Shown here piece after piece: positions 10,478 to 24,100 of a stretch of 64,000 nt of DNA. The notes below the pieces were generated by a model that was not told where the DNA came from, ran no database searches, and saw only the letters and a program-made list of their open reading frames with translations. Made by a program: the position numbers and the translations under genes. The first letter of the stretch is position 1; each line of letters opens with the position of its first letter. Location: positions 3,440,215 to 3,504,214 of the forward strand of contig MU004181.1 of the NCBI GenBank assembly GCA_010093605.1, read 5' to 3'. The DNA is from Lophium mytilinum. Its lineage: Eukaryota; Ascomycota; Dothideomycetes; Mytilinidiales; Mytilinidiaceae.

Positions 10478-12310
10478 GAGCGCGAACAGTTGTGGTCCGC
10501 GCAGCTGGAAGAAGAAAAAACGAGCCGAGTTTGCGGCTTCAGCGGTCGCGCCTCAGGCCATTTCTGCAAACGCGGAAATAGATGTATATACCGTGGAGTA
10601 TCGGTGCCACAGGTCGATTCCTCCTGTGAATATCTGGGTGCATGACATGGGTGGCGTTCTGGACTTTGGGGGAAATACCAGATATAGTAATCTATAGATA
10701 GATCGGCGGAACGTGTACTATAGGGTAAGGGTAATTACTTAAAGAGTACATAGCGTACATAGTGTTCTCCTCTCAGAAGAACTCGGATATATTTGCAAAG
10801 AGCAAATAACTCACCTCTTATCGATATTCCCGGTACATCAAATGTGTTTGTTTGTGTATGTTCTTTCAATGACCTAGAGCTTGATCGGATGTAGGAAGTT
10901 GAATATAGGAGATGATATCCAGGGGTACTGAGGTAATGCGCACGTCTTGCTTGCCTACCGCTGCCCGGAACTCCGAAACGGCATCGAATCAAGGGAAACC
11001 TTCGCCTCCTTGGTACTCTTCTTAAAGGCAATATAAAAGCGAAAGTGTTCCCTTTCAGTCTATCCTTTTCTCCTTCTCAGTATTCCCTTTCTTACCTTAT
11101 CTTCCACCTCCTCGATACCCTTCTTATAATCATAGCACAATCGAAGGTCTTCCCTGGAAGTCTACCTTCTCCTCCTCCTTGACATTCATTTTCTTGATCA
11201 ATCTCCCCCAAAGCCCCCCTGAAATTGTCCTGACTCAATTGTCTCAAGTAGCTATCCAGTCCGCCAACGGCAGGCCACACATCGCCGTATTAGCATAGCG
11301 CCGCGGAAGCGTCCCAAATGTGATATCCTTGATCTCATAACTAGCTGCATTGATCGCAGTATCTTTGACAAGACTGTGGATGAATGATAAAGCCATATTG
11401 TTCTAATTGTCTCCAATTTTGTGGGACAAGGAGTAGGCGAGTTACCCTTGCCTGAGGTTAAACTACTGCGAGTTTAAATGTGAGATGGGCCTTTCCAAAA
11501 GAAGGTGCGTCTGCCCAAACACTATCAGAAGTTGATGTCGAGTATCGCACGACCTATTGTAAATTGGAAGAAATCGTTCAGTTCTATTTAAAAAAGCTTT
11601 CGTGCTCTATCTCAAGGCTAAGGGCCCTGGGCACATGAAAGTTACACTCTGACAGAATCTTAACGCTAAGAAGAATCCCAGATAGCTGTGATACAAACGT
11701 TACTATGGACTGGCGGTAATGCGCGTGGAGGAGTGATGGATGCAGGAGGCTACCACGTGGCCAGCTTTTGGAAGAACATGAGGTCAAGAAGCCCGCGCTT
11801 TGTCAAAAGAGGTTTAGCGGACTTTAGCTGCCTTATTGTCCGAGTGCGATAACAACCTCAACGGCTTCGGGCATCTATCTTCATCCCTCGTCTACCGATT
11901 CCCGGAAACATTCTTCTTGCTGTCTGCTTATATTGAATCTGAAAGTAGGTTTTGTTTCTGTTCATTAGAGATCTCGTAGCTCCATTTGTCCCATAGAACT
12001 AGTGTCCAACCCACCCTATCTTCGAGCCTTGCAACCTTCAGCGGTCGACCTATTAGCGCCCATCTTTCCTCCGGCCGAACTGGTCAGGACTCAAGGAACT
12101 GTTGCCTCTCCAATTTCCCCCTTATGTCCTCCCTCATTTTGTTGTATTCCATATCCAAGTCATTTGATCGGAGAAAATTCCGATCATAACCCATCCAGCG
12201 GCCGAATCTACCAAATATACGATTGTGTCCAATAGCGGACTCGCACTTACTTTGTTGTTTATCTTGTCGTTCTATTTCAAACAATCTAGTCACATCACGA
12301 GCGAGTATAA
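10478..12310. other. Intergenic region between the MFS exporter and the amine oxidase
   Basis: No supported gene in about 1.8 kb. Short frames occur on both strands (for example 11092-11280 minus), but their extensions hit stops quickly. A decayed gene cannot be excluded around 11090-11400. The right end is the promoter of the amine oxidase. Confidence 0.4.
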
Positions 12311-14227
12311 ATGGAGCGCCGGACTCACCGTTCAAATTCTAGAGCGAGAACACCAGAAATGTCAAGGCTGCAGCAAGATCTCATTGAAAGCTACCATCGT
12401 CACACCATCACAACGCCGAACGGGGATCATCCAAACATGATACGCCGCATATTACCCAACGGGAAAAGGCCACATATAGGTATCATCGGTGCTGGCGTTG
12501 CTGGCCTCCGATGTGCAGATGTTCTTACCCAATATGGAGCCAAAGTGACAATATTGGAGGGCAGGGATCGAGTTGGGGGAAGGGTAATTGGTACCTTCGC
12601 AGACGTCATTAAGATCTATCCTGACAAGATGATACTAGCTATGTCAAAGCGATAAACTGGGCCATCTTGTCGATCTGTAGGTCTGCGAACGGCACCTACT
12701 CCCTTACTTGCTGTCACGTACTGATGAATCCTTTCCCAGCGGGCCGAACTGGATACACGGGACTGACGACAATCCAATGCTAGACTTGGCCAAAGAAACT
12801 GGAACAGTCACCAATGCTTGGGATGGCCGACAGGCTTACTTCGATCATCTTGGCCACAGAGTGCCCGACAAGGTATCCGCAGAAGTCACCGAGTTGGTGT
12901 GGGGAGTGATTGAAGAGGCGATGCAGTTTAGCAATGCTGAAGCGAAAAGTATTCCTTCAAAAGAGAGCCTGATGGATTTTTTCCGTGAGAAGGTTAAGGA
13001 CCTTTTCCATGAAAAGAATGTAGACAACAAGATCAGCAAAAAAGGAGACATGGTGCTAAAGATGGCCGAAATGTGGGGCGCTTTCATCGGAAGCCCAATC
13101 CAAAAGCAGAGCTTGAAGTTCCTTTGGCTTGAAGAATGCATTGATGGGGAGAATCTGTTTGTTTCGGAGACATACCATAAGGTGCTCTCTCGTATTGCTC
13201 AGCCTGCGTTGGACAACGCCGAGATCAAGTTTCGACACAAAGCGACTCATTTTGCTACAAAGGAGCTTCATGGGGAACCCAGAATTGATGTTGAGGTGGT
13301 CGACGGGGAAACGAGAACATTTGATGAAGTCGTAGTGACAACACCGCTTGGATGGCTAAAAAGGAATCAAGATGCTTTCGTTCCAGCTCTCCCATCCCGG
13401 CTTGTAGAGGCTATCGATGCAATAGGCTATGGGCATCTAGACAAGGTGAGTACTGTATCACTTCTTTGAGAACGGGATTGGCTACTGAATCACAACAGGT
13501 CTATATCAGCTTTCCTTCCGCGTTCTGGGATCAGTCTATTTCGAAGACCGAAGAAGATTCTGCGGTCTCCACAAACCCTCATGCATCGGTACCAAACGTC
13601 ACAGCAACTACTGCACCATTACATCAACCTTCCTCCGAGGCAAAAACTACTTCGAAGCACTATCCAGGGTTCACCCATTGGGCAGCACCAACATACGCAC
13701 ACGAAACGAACCCCAACAAATGGAATCAAGAGTGTGTCAACCTTGCAGCGCTCCCTGGAAAGACAGCGCACCCGACCCTGCTCTTTTACACCTTTGGCCC
13801 GACGTCCCAGCACATCGCTACTCTACTACGCAGCAGTAGCTCTGAATCCGCGGCTGAAGCGGCAATCCTGAAATTCTTGGAACCATACTACTCCCGCCTC
13901 CCGAACTACTCTGCCGAGTCGGTAGAATGTAAGCCGACTGCTTTGCTGGCCACTGGCTGGGCGAACGACGAGCTCGCTGGTTATGGCAGTTATTGTAACT
14001 TCCAGGTTGGCTTAGAGCGGGGCGATGAAGATATCGAGGTGATGCGAGAGGGGATGCCGGAACGCGGCATTTGGCTTGCTGGAGAGCATACCGCTCCGTT
14101 CGTTGCGTTAGGTACTGTCACTGGCGCTTATTGGGCGGGCGAAGGTGTTGCGAGACGAATTGCTAGCGCTTACGGTCTTGACAAGATGGAAGGCGTTGGG
14201 AAAACGAGCAATGGGTCTGCAAATTGA
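12311..14227 (+). CDS. FAD-dependent amine oxidase (polyamine-oxidase/FMS1-like)
   Basis: Four exons, 12311-12583, 12639-12676, 12740-13445 and 13499-14227, encode 581 residues. Exon 2 is only 38 nt; its inclusion restores the conserved run QSDKLGHLVDL directly before GPNWIHG. The Rossmann dinucleotide motif GIIGAGVAGLRCADVL, followed by ILEGRDRVGGR, lies near residues 55-91. The NWIHG motif is typical of fungal polyamine/amine oxidases. The C-terminal FAD-contact block (GIWLAGEHTAPFVALGTVTGAYWAGE) closes the fold. Expected reaction: oxidative deamination of an amine or polyamine with release of H2O2. No transmembrane segment is evident, and the last residues do not form a clear SKL-type peroxisomal signal. 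It follows the MFS gene on the same strand but 1.8 kb away, so linkage is only suggestive. An N-terminal start at the internal Met near 12437 is also possible. Confidence 0.9.
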
Positions 14228-15991
14228 ATGCCAGAGCCACTGTAGTGTGAGCTCTAGGGAGTCATGCTAGGTATTGATGCGAACATGACTGGGATGTTCT
14301 CCTTCCTTTTGGCGTTCTTTTGCATGGTGTTTTTGAAGCATACGGATGCATCGTCAGTTAGGTGGATCTCCATTTCGTCTTATCGTGGTTCAGATCCATT
14401 TCCAGAGTTCTCTCCTCTCCGTAGGCGTGGAGTAGTAGTTTAATTTCCTCTAAAGACCTTTACATTGCTGTCATAGCCTCGTCGTGGACTCCTTCCCCGT
14501 TCAAGTGCACACATCCTAGGTCATCCCCTCTTCTCCGCACCGCGCGAATGCACTCCGCATTCTAGCAGCTCACGTGGAGGCCCAAAAATCCTCAGGCTTC
14601 ATCCCTTCTGCAGCAGCGGAAGTATCTAGCGCTCTTCTTTACTCTTTCGGTGCTTCTTTCCCCAAACCCATCCTACAAAGGTATCAAAGGTTCATACGAG
14701 AACACATGTGTGCTGTTCTTCATCCATCCATCCACCAATCACACCATTCTGCCACCCGCTACATTCACCCACTCCACTGTAGCGAATATCACTGTCTCGA
14801 GCACCAATCAGAGACCATCCGAAAGCATCACCAGAACACGCATCGCAGGAAGAAGCGAGACTAGGAGCGTAGCGGGCAGCGCCATCGACCGATCCGCCTC
14901 CCAAGCGCCCACCGTCGTTCGTTAGAAGTTGCACCCAAGGCAGTCGTTTTCCATCACAGGGATGGCACCACCGCACTCCTCTTTTTCCCTCCGAGGCGGC
15001 CAGTGGCGTCTTACCGGCCAAGCCACGATCGACAGCCCTAAATCGAAATCGGCTTAGATTGACGAGACGCCACTGATGTCATCGCGCAAGGGGCAGCATA
15101 TCCATCGACGACGTCAAACCCCAAATCCGCGACCCATCCACGAGGAGCGGACCACGCTTCGCGCGGTCCACGATTCCAGGAAACTGCGAGTAAGAAACAT
15201 AGGAGTTCCAAGATGTTCTAGCGGCTCCAATCGGCCGCACTCCGCTCTGTGCTTGAACCTTGGAACCGGCGTCCGACGATCAAAGCGACGTTCCGCCTTG
15301 CCGTCCTGCCGCACGTTGTCACCATGAGATACGGGTTGGTGCCCGGCTCCACTTCTCTCGGGTCCTACTCCGACCGTGGACGGTGAATGATACGCAGTAG
15401 TGCCGTAGCCGGGCGAAAGCAAACAGCACTGTCTCGCCTGATTGTGGCTGTCTCTTCGTCGAGATTCTCCACTGCAGCGCTGGCGCATAATGTATGTTAG
15501 CAAGCAGCTACGCACGTCACTGTCACTACATTCTTTCTCTCCGCTAGAAGGTCCAATCATGGTTGGGGGGAGACTCCAGCCACTCAGCAGCCCAGCCACA
15601 TGAAAATTCTGATGGGGAGGGCTGAATATCGCTGCCCAGCTTGTCGGTCGTTGCGTGTTTCGGATCCAAGACGCACGCAGCGCTGATCATGGTGCCACAT
15701 TGGCCTTGCCCGCTCCGCCTACCAAGTATCCGAAGTGGGTTCTTGGAGCAAATGCTGAGAAATCCTGTGATTACGGCTGCTGGCACCTAAGCGTTGCGGT
15801 GTATAAGCCACGCGACGAGACGAGCCATCGCCCATCGTGCCGCTCGACAAGAAACAAAAAAGTCGTCACAGCGGTGTAGTGGCGGTCGAGGTGCGTAGCT
15901 GACACTGACACCGCCTTGCAGTCCGGGCGTTTCCTCTCAACGCGCCACCATCCGTCATCGCGTTGCTCTGATCCTGGGTGGCTCCCGCTTT
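14228..15991. other. GC-normal spacer left of the mobile-element island
   Basis: No supported gene. Several overlapping frames of 80-160 codons on both strands (for example 15114-15599 minus) have no recognisable domains and no splice partners. Composition is ordinary, so the RIP-altered block begins only inside the element at 16001. Confidence 0.4.
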
Positions 15992-16000
15992 CCCTGCGTC
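15992..16000. repeat. Left 9-bp target-site duplication (CCCTGCGTC)
   Basis: Identical to 43026-43034 and directly abutting the left terminal inverted repeat. A 9-bp duplication is characteristic of Mutator-like transposons. Confidence 0.9.
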
Positions 16001-16260
16001 GGGCTACAGTTTGGATTGCCTGTATCTTGGCGGCAAACGTTTTATAATGCCTACAAACGCCTCCAGGACGCCAGATTAACACGCCTATGCCAATTAAGGC
16101 CTAGTAACTAGTTCCTAGGCCTATTTAAGTATTAGCTTTATTATCTTATATTATAGAGGTATTTTTAGCTACTATATAACTCTATATAGGCCTTAGCTAT
16201 AGTATTAAGATATAATTTCTTATATACTTTATATGCCGCACCCCTATTATTATTATAATA
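16001..16260 (+). repeat. Left terminal inverted repeat
   Basis: It matches the reverse complement of the right end. The first about 230 bp align without gaps, with about seven differences that are all transitions; a weaker match continues to about 260 bp. The outermost roughly 100 bp keep normal CA/TG content, and the inner part is AT-rich. Confidence 0.9.
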
Positions 16261-17758
16261 TTATTTTAGAGTATATATAATTAATAATTTTAGCTATTCT
16301 TTAATAGTTCTAGTATAGTTTAGTAGTTAGTAGGGCGGTATTAGGTTAGTATCTACTACTATATCTATAGCTATAATAATAGGTACTAACCTAGCTCTAC
16401 TATAAATAAGAGACCTTTTTATAGATTTAATTTCTAGTAAGGTTACTTTCTTTTTACTTCTTACCTTTTAGTAAAGAATAGCGCTAAGTCTAAGAATTAT
16501 TAAGCTAGAATTTAGTATAATTTAGTATAGAAATTAATAAAGTTATAAATTTTTAAATAAAAGTATAAAAATAGTAAGTAAGAATACTTAGTAGTAATAG
16601 ATTTTAATTAGGGAATAAATAAGTAGAGTAGTATTAAGTTTCTACGTAATCTAATTAGCTTACTAAGTAGAACTAACCTAATTAGGTAGTTAGTAATAGC
16701 CTCTAAATTAGGCTTAGATTATAGCCAGCATTCTACTAGTAGAAGTAGTTAATATAATTAATTAAAAATTAACTAAAAATATATAAGAAGTAACTAATAA
16801 AGGCCTATATACTAAACTAAGGAAAAATAAGCCTAGAGACTATAAAAAAGGGCTTAATTTCTATATAAAAGTATTAAAATATATTAAATTATTATATATT
16901 CTCTATACTTCTATTTATTCTATTTATTATAACCTCTTAAACTATATACTAAGTACGCCTAGCCCTCTACTCTTATAGAGCTATAGCTATTACCTATATA
17001 CTATTAATTACGCTATACTAGACCTTAAAGCACCTTCTTAGGTAGCGCTAGGTAGGTATTTAATAGAATAATATTCTTAGTTTTTACGGGCTAAGAATAG
17101 CGCTTAACTAGGTACGCTAGTAGTAGGTGTATAGCCTTATAGAACCTTAGCTATAAGGTAATTTAATAGAAGAATTATATCTATCTTTCTATCTTCTACT
17201 TAAGGGCGCTAATAATAGTAATAGTATAGTAGTAAAAAAAGTTATAATTCTAGAATTCTTTATATATATAATTATATAGATTAAGGTATACTATATAGAC
17301 CTTTACTATATAGTAGTAGAGAATATATACTAAAAGAGAGGTACTATCTAAATTAGTAAATATATTTAGATAGTAGTAGTATATAGTACCCTCCCTCTAT
17401 ACCTATATATAGAGCTTCTAGCTATACTAAAAAAAGTACTTAAAGCTATTAAAATTATAAAAGTACTAGATAGAGGTGCTAAGCTTTATAATTTTAGTAT
17501 AGCGCTTAGTATAAGTTATAATATATTAGTACTAGATAAAGCTAATAAGTAAGAGTATTAACTTTAAGCGCTTATTATAGATAACCTTATTCTAAAACTT
17601 ACTTACACCGCTAGTAATAGATCTAAAGCGCCTAGTAGGGCAGTCTCTTAATAGCTACTTTCTAGAGTTCTAAGTAAGTATATAGGCTATAGCGCCCGAG
17701 CTATAGATAGCTATTTTAGCTATATTCTACTAAAATAATATATTATTAGTATATTAAG

Positions 17759-17978
17759 TATTACAGTATAAACCTAGAATTCTAATAATTACATGCTAAG
17801 GTTATATGCCGTCCCTTACGTAACCTAAGTAAGACGCTAGCCCGGCGCTAGGCCGCGGCCTATGCGCCGGCGTTAAACTATAACCTCTTAAGAGCTTCTA
17901 GCTCTCTCTTTTCTTCTTAGCTTAGATTTTTATAATAGTTAATATACCTTATTACTTATATTATATTAGCCCTCTATA
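17759..17978 (+). repeat. 5' LTR of Gypsy family A copy 1
   Basis: 220 bp, direct repeat of 25333-25552. It starts TATTACAG, probably a RIP-altered TG start, and keeps a few CA dinucleotides lost in the partner. Confidence 0.88.
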
Positions 17979-20900
17979 TAATCTAAGCTTACTCTTCTAT
18001 ACTTAGAATCTTATTAATTTTTTCTAGAACTCTATCGCGAGATCTAGGCGTTTTTACTAAAACTAATTAAATACCTACCTGCCGGCCTAGCTATATAGCT
18101 ACACGCGGCACTTAAATTTAATCTAGTAAACTATAATCTAGCACCGCCTCCTTTAAATAAGCTAGTAGTTAATTTAATAGCTAGGCTTTAAGATAATTTA
18201 AAGACTCTAGGCGCTATAAATAGCGCTAACCTAAATACTTTAGAAGAACTACCTATTACCTATACTTCTATAACTCTATTAATAGCTAGTAATAAGAAAG
18301 CCCGCTATACTACGCAACTTGCGCATTTTTAAGGCGTAGTAAAAGGCTCTTCTACTCTAGCTATTATTTCTAGCTCCCGGTATAAAACTAGAGAACTAAT
18401 TCTAAATATCTAAGAAGAGACCTAAGCCTTCTTATAGACTATAGATAATACCTAGCGTACTAATATCTAGCGCCCTAACGCCTAGCGCACTAATACCTAG
18501 CGCCCTAAATACTTAGTAGATAATTAAGTTAATACTACTAGACCCGTAAACTAGAACTAGAACTAGACTATTACTAATAAACTTAATCTAGACTAAGACT
18601 CTAATAATAAAGGCGGCTTTATTACGCCTAGTATAAACATTCTAGGTAAGCGCACTATTTAATTTATTATAGAAGATAATATATATAACCCTTACACCTA
18701 AGCTAGTAGTAGTAAGCTATACGCTATCTATTACTAAGTATCTATAGTAGATTAATAAGCCTTTATTCTAGTTGCGCGCTATAAGACTAAATAGGTTCTA
18801 GACGCTAAACCTAAATATATAGATATTCTAGAAGGACTATAAGAAACTAACCTATAGCGCTATATATAGCTACTAGTCTAGCTTCTTAACTATTATAGTA
18901 ATAGTACTATAACTATTAATACTATAGTTACTAATAAGATAGAGTTTACCGCTATAGTAAATAAAAATAACCTAGTATAGTAGAAGTCCTTCTAGAAGCT
19001 TTATATAGAGTATAAAGTAGGCTTTAAAGAAGCTAATAAAAAAGATAAGCTCTATAATAACCTCTAGAATAAGTACTAGAAGTATAAATAAGATACCTCT
19101 AATAACACTACTATAGTAGAATAAAAGTTAGAGGCCTATTACACTAAGTAGCTATAGTAAGTTGCAAGTAGTTATTAGGCTAATCTTAAGCTTAACTAGA
19201 TGCGCCTATATTATAATTACTAGCGTAGTAAGTACTAAACTCTTAAAGAGATATATAAGAAACTTACTACTTATATTAAAGAGCTTAAATAATAGCTTTC
19301 TTAATAGACTTATCTACCGCCCTTAGACTCTAACTATAATTCTAATAATAATAATAATAGCACCCGCTTTTCTATACCTATAGTACCGGTTTACTGTTAT
19401 TCTATTAGCTAGCCGCTGCAGTTTAAACCTATTAAGAGTAAGTCCGCCACTCTATTTACGCCCGTTTAGGACCTCGGCGCGTACGCGGTAATATCTTATT
19501 ACCCTAATCTAGATAAGTTTAGTAGCAGTAATAAGAATAAGCTATTCTACTAATAATAGTATATATAGGTACTTAGTAAGCTAGATATCTATACACTACT
19601 ATATGCTATCTTATATTATTATATAGTATATATCCGCAATAGGCTTAAGGGTAAAGTATTTAATATAATCTTCTACCGCGCTAAACCTAATAGTAATAAG
19701 CTATACCTCTCTATAGAGAAATTAATTAATAACCTAAATAAAGTCTATAGACCTTTTAATAAAGTAGTAGACGCGCGTACTAATTTATATAATAGTAAGT
19801 TTATATAAGAGAAAGATAAGCGCGTTATAACCTAGGTAGAATACTTTAATACTAGCGTAGCCTCCCTCTACCTTAAAGACCCTAAGAAGATCTACTATAT
19901 ATAGTATAATTTTACTAACAGCCTTAAGTATAAGGCCGCTAATAGATAAGATACTAATATAATAACTTTTATTATATTTCTCTAGACTTTAGAATTATAG
20001 CTTAATATTATTAAACTAAATAAGAATACCTAAAAGAATAAGAAGACCTCTAAGTCTACGCGCGATAACTATAAAGCTACGGGCGGTAGCTTATCTATGC
20101 CTTACCGCCCGCTACTTACTAACGCCGAGCGTATATCTAAGAATAATACTAGTAACGCTATCTCTAGTACTACTACTACTACTACTATAAATAACTCCTC
20201 TAGCCTCTTTAGTTGCAACTGCTATACTATTACGCGCCTTAAGTAGCTTAGATATTACTAGAACTATCTAGAGCGTAGATATATAGCTAATAGCAACGCC
20301 CTATATATTAGATAATAGCTAGTCCCTATCTATAAGGTTAGTAGTCTTACTAATAAGATTAGCCTTACTAGCGTTAATATTAGCGCTATAAATACTAGCT
20401 CTACCTATAATAAGATAATAAAAAATGCCTAGTTCTTAGTAATAGTTACTACTAAGAACCTCTAGCCTTTAATAATAGGAAATTAAGAGCGGTTATAGAT
20501 AGAATTACTATTTTAGAATAAGAAATTAAGCTAGTTATTATGCGTATATCTACTCTTACGCCGCAACTAGTTAACGGCGAATAATTTAGCTTCTTAGGTA
20601 GAATCCTCTAATCTAATTCTATTTCTAACTTTTTTACCGCTAAGATTCTTTCTAATATAGAATTAGGCTCTTAATTTCTTTATTTAAAGACTACGCGCCT
20701 TTATAAGATATCTACCTAACCCCTTTTATAACCTATTATTCTTAAGCTTACTAATAGTAAGCCCTCTATTATACTAGACCGCGTAGTAGATATTACCTTC
20801 TATATATATAACTACTATAATACTATTACTTACTATATTACTAATACTAGATAATATAATATAATCTTAGGTATACTATAGCTTTAGCTTTATAACCCCA

Positions 20901-21060
20901 CTATTAGTTTTAGAAAGACCTAGCTAGTCTTCTAATCTAACTACTATATATCTAACTACCTCTAATATAGTAGGCCTATTATTATAAAGAGCCTTATTTA
21001 TTTAAAATATATTAAAATTAAACTGTACTAGAACCTAGATAATTTCCACGGCTCTTAATA

Positions 21061-21120
21061 TAACCCTAACCCTAACTCTAACTCTAACTCTAACTCTAAC
21101 TCTAACTCTAACCCTAATTC
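21061..21120 (+). repeat. Telomere-like hexanucleotide array inside Gypsy copy 1
   Basis: About ten tandem units of CTAACC/CTAACT type, resembling the fungal telomere repeat CCCTAA. A shorter version occurs in reverse orientation at 31512-31543 at the equivalent place in Gypsy copy 2. It is therefore part of the retroelement family, probably a Pro-Asn/Ser-Asn dipeptide-coding linker, rather than a telomere relic. Confidence 0.75.
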
Positions 21121-24100
21121 TAATCTTAGCCCGGTTATTAAAGGGCCTAATAACGTAGAAGACTCCCCTTAGCTTAATTATAATAGTAAGCCCCTTCCGC
21201 CTAAACTAGTTTTACCGGACAAGCCCCTAGTATATAATATTTAGTTTATTTCCGCGTACGCCTATTCTACTATAGCTAAGTAGAATAGGGACGCGGTAAT
21301 AACTATTACTTTATAAGACTTTAAATAATTAAACTAGCCCTAGAAAATAGATAAGCAACACGCCTATAGATACTAGGTAGTAAACCTTATAGGTATTACT
21401 ATAGAGGACTACTATTACTTTAAGAAAAAGATAACTAAATTACTATATACTAAGAATTAGCTATAAGAAAAAGTTCTACCCTTTTTCTACTAGATTTTAG
21501 ACGCCTTTAATCTATAAGTAGTAAATAAGCTACTACTATATAGGCCTAGCGTGGATTACGCTATTAACTTTAAGAACCCTAATACTAAACCGCCTATCCC
21601 TTGCTAGTATAGCCTCTTCTATAATAAGCTCTGCGCAGTTAAGGCCTATATTAATAAGATGCTTAGAAAGAGCTTTATTTACCCTAGTACATTGCTATTT
21701 ATAGCGCCCGTTATTATTATCTATAAGCTAGGCGGAGGACTCTGCATTTATATTAATTACTGTTTACTAAATAAAATTATAATTAAAGATAGAAACGCCT
21801 CTTTTCTCTTATATAATATAATTACGCAGCTTTATAAAGCTAAGATATACTCTATCTTTAATATTATTGCTGCCTTTAATAATATTTATATTAAGAATAG
21901 TAATTAGCTAAAAACGGCCTTTTAGACTTAATACGGCGTTTTTAAATTTAATATTATGCCTTTTAGCTTATATAACGCCCCTAGAACATTTTAATTATTT
22001 ATTAACTCTATATTATAACTATACCTTAATATCTACTATATAGCCTATATAGACGACGTCCTTATATATAGTAATAATAAGAAAGATTATAAAAAGAACT
22101 ATATAAATATTCTTACCGCCTTATATAATGTAGGTCTCTTTCTTAATATTAATAAGTATTACTTCTTAGTTAAACGTGTTAAGTATCTTGGACTAATTAT
22201 TACGCCTAACAGTATAGAAATAGACTTAACTAAAGTTAGTACTATCTAGGACTAGAAGCTGCCCCGGAATATTAAGGACGTTTAATTCTTTTTAGGTTTC
22301 TATAACTTCTACCGGCAATTTATTACTAGCTATTTATAAATAGCTACTCTACTAACTAAACTTACTAAGAAAATAATAGAATAAGGTAATTTTCCCCTAC
22401 TTACTAATAGTTTAGCAGCGCAGGCCTTTAAGAAGCTTAAAGCCTTATTTCTTTCTATACTAGTTCTAGCCTACTTTAACCTAGACTTAGACTATATACT
22501 AGAGACTAACGCCTTAAACTATATTATAGTAGTAATCCTCTCTTAATAAGGCCTAGATAGAATTCTTTAACCTATAGCTTTTCTTTCTAAAAAGATAACT
22601 CTAGCTAAGTATAACTATAAAATCTATAATAAGAAACTACTTGCTATTATATAGGCCTTTAAGGAATAGCGCTCTAAACTTATAGATATTATTAATCTAA
22701 TACTTATCTAAATAGACTATAAGAACCTAGAATACTTTATATTATTAAAGTAGCTTAACTACTACTAGGCCTATTAGGCTAAATACCTCTTATAGTTTAA
22801 TTTTATCCTAAACTAGCAACTAGGTAAGTAGTTAACTAAGCCTAATAGCCTTACTTATAGGCCTAGTAATATTCTAGATAATCTAAATAATTCTAGAATA
22901 ATATATTAAACGCAAACTATTCTAAAAAAGAGGAACTTACTAGACGGTATATATTAAGCCCTTTAACTAGCTAGCATGCTCCTAAATAAATAGAAAGTTC
23001 TAGTTATTAGAATTACCTAGCTTATATATAAAGTAGCTAAATAGTACCTAACTAATATTCTATATATTATTCTAGCCGCCAATAAGACTAGAGAAAAGAG
23101 ATACTTAACTAAGGCCGTAGTAGACTATAGTAAGTTAGATAAAGATCTATACAACGCTGCCTCTAACGTTACTGTATTAATCGCCCCTAAACCCGCACCT
23201 ACAGGTTCTACCGCTAAAGAAGGAGCGCCGAAGGTATCTAAGCCTAGTAATAAGTTAGATAAGAACTTACTAGGGAACTATACTAATAACGCTACTATTT
23301 AGTAGATTAATTAAGTATATATAGAGAATAATATTCTCTAGCATATTATGCACGTAAAAGAGATAGGTAAATAGTAAATTCTACTTAAACTTATTTAGAA
23401 ATAAGGAATTAAAATTAAGCTTAGTAACTATAAAATTTATAAAAATAGGCTATTTATTAATAGCTACTTATATATTCTATATAATGTAAAGCTCTATATA
23501 CAGTTAATTAAGAAAGCCTATAACTTTCTTTCTAGAGGCTATACTAGAAGAAACTCCCTCTACTATTACCTCTTCTTTTAGTACTACTAGCTAGGTATTA
23601 TAAACTTTATTACTATATATATTAATACTTATTTTATATATAGACGTATAAAGGTCTATAAAGAAGGTAAATATAGCTTACTTAAGCCCCTACCTATTCT
23701 AAATTAATACTAGATAGATATATCTATTAATTTTATTACTAAGCTACCCTCTTATATAGTTAAGGGCTGTATATACTAATATATTATAGTAGTAGTTAAC
23801 CGGCTATCTAAAAAGTATAAGTTTATCCCTCTAGACTCTATAGAGCTAGAAGATATTGCGTAAGCCTTTATTAACTAGATTTAGTATAAAGAAGGCTATC
23901 TAGACTATATTATATTTAACTATAGAGTATAGTTTATATCTTTCTTTTAGAAATACCTATATAAATATATAGAAACGCATCTAAAGCTATCTACTATAGC
24001 CTACCCGAAGACTAATAGATAGATAGAGATTATTAATGCAGGTCTTAAGTAGTACCTACGCGCGTACGTCTATTACCTGTAGAATAATTAGGTAAACCTT

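Noticed and set aside
11092-11397. Possible small gene or relic on the minus strand between the exporter and the amine oxidase
   Set aside because: The candidate start at 11397 meets a stop after about 20 codons and neighbouring frames do not join through a credible intron; no recognisable motif.
15771-16082. 103-codon minus-strand frame spanning the left transposon end
   Set aside because: It crosses the target duplication and the TIR tip, so it cannot be an old gene; chance frame.
21061-21120. Interstitial telomere or chromosome-fusion scar
   Set aside because: The same block occurs at the equivalent position of the second family A copy, so it belongs to the retroelement.
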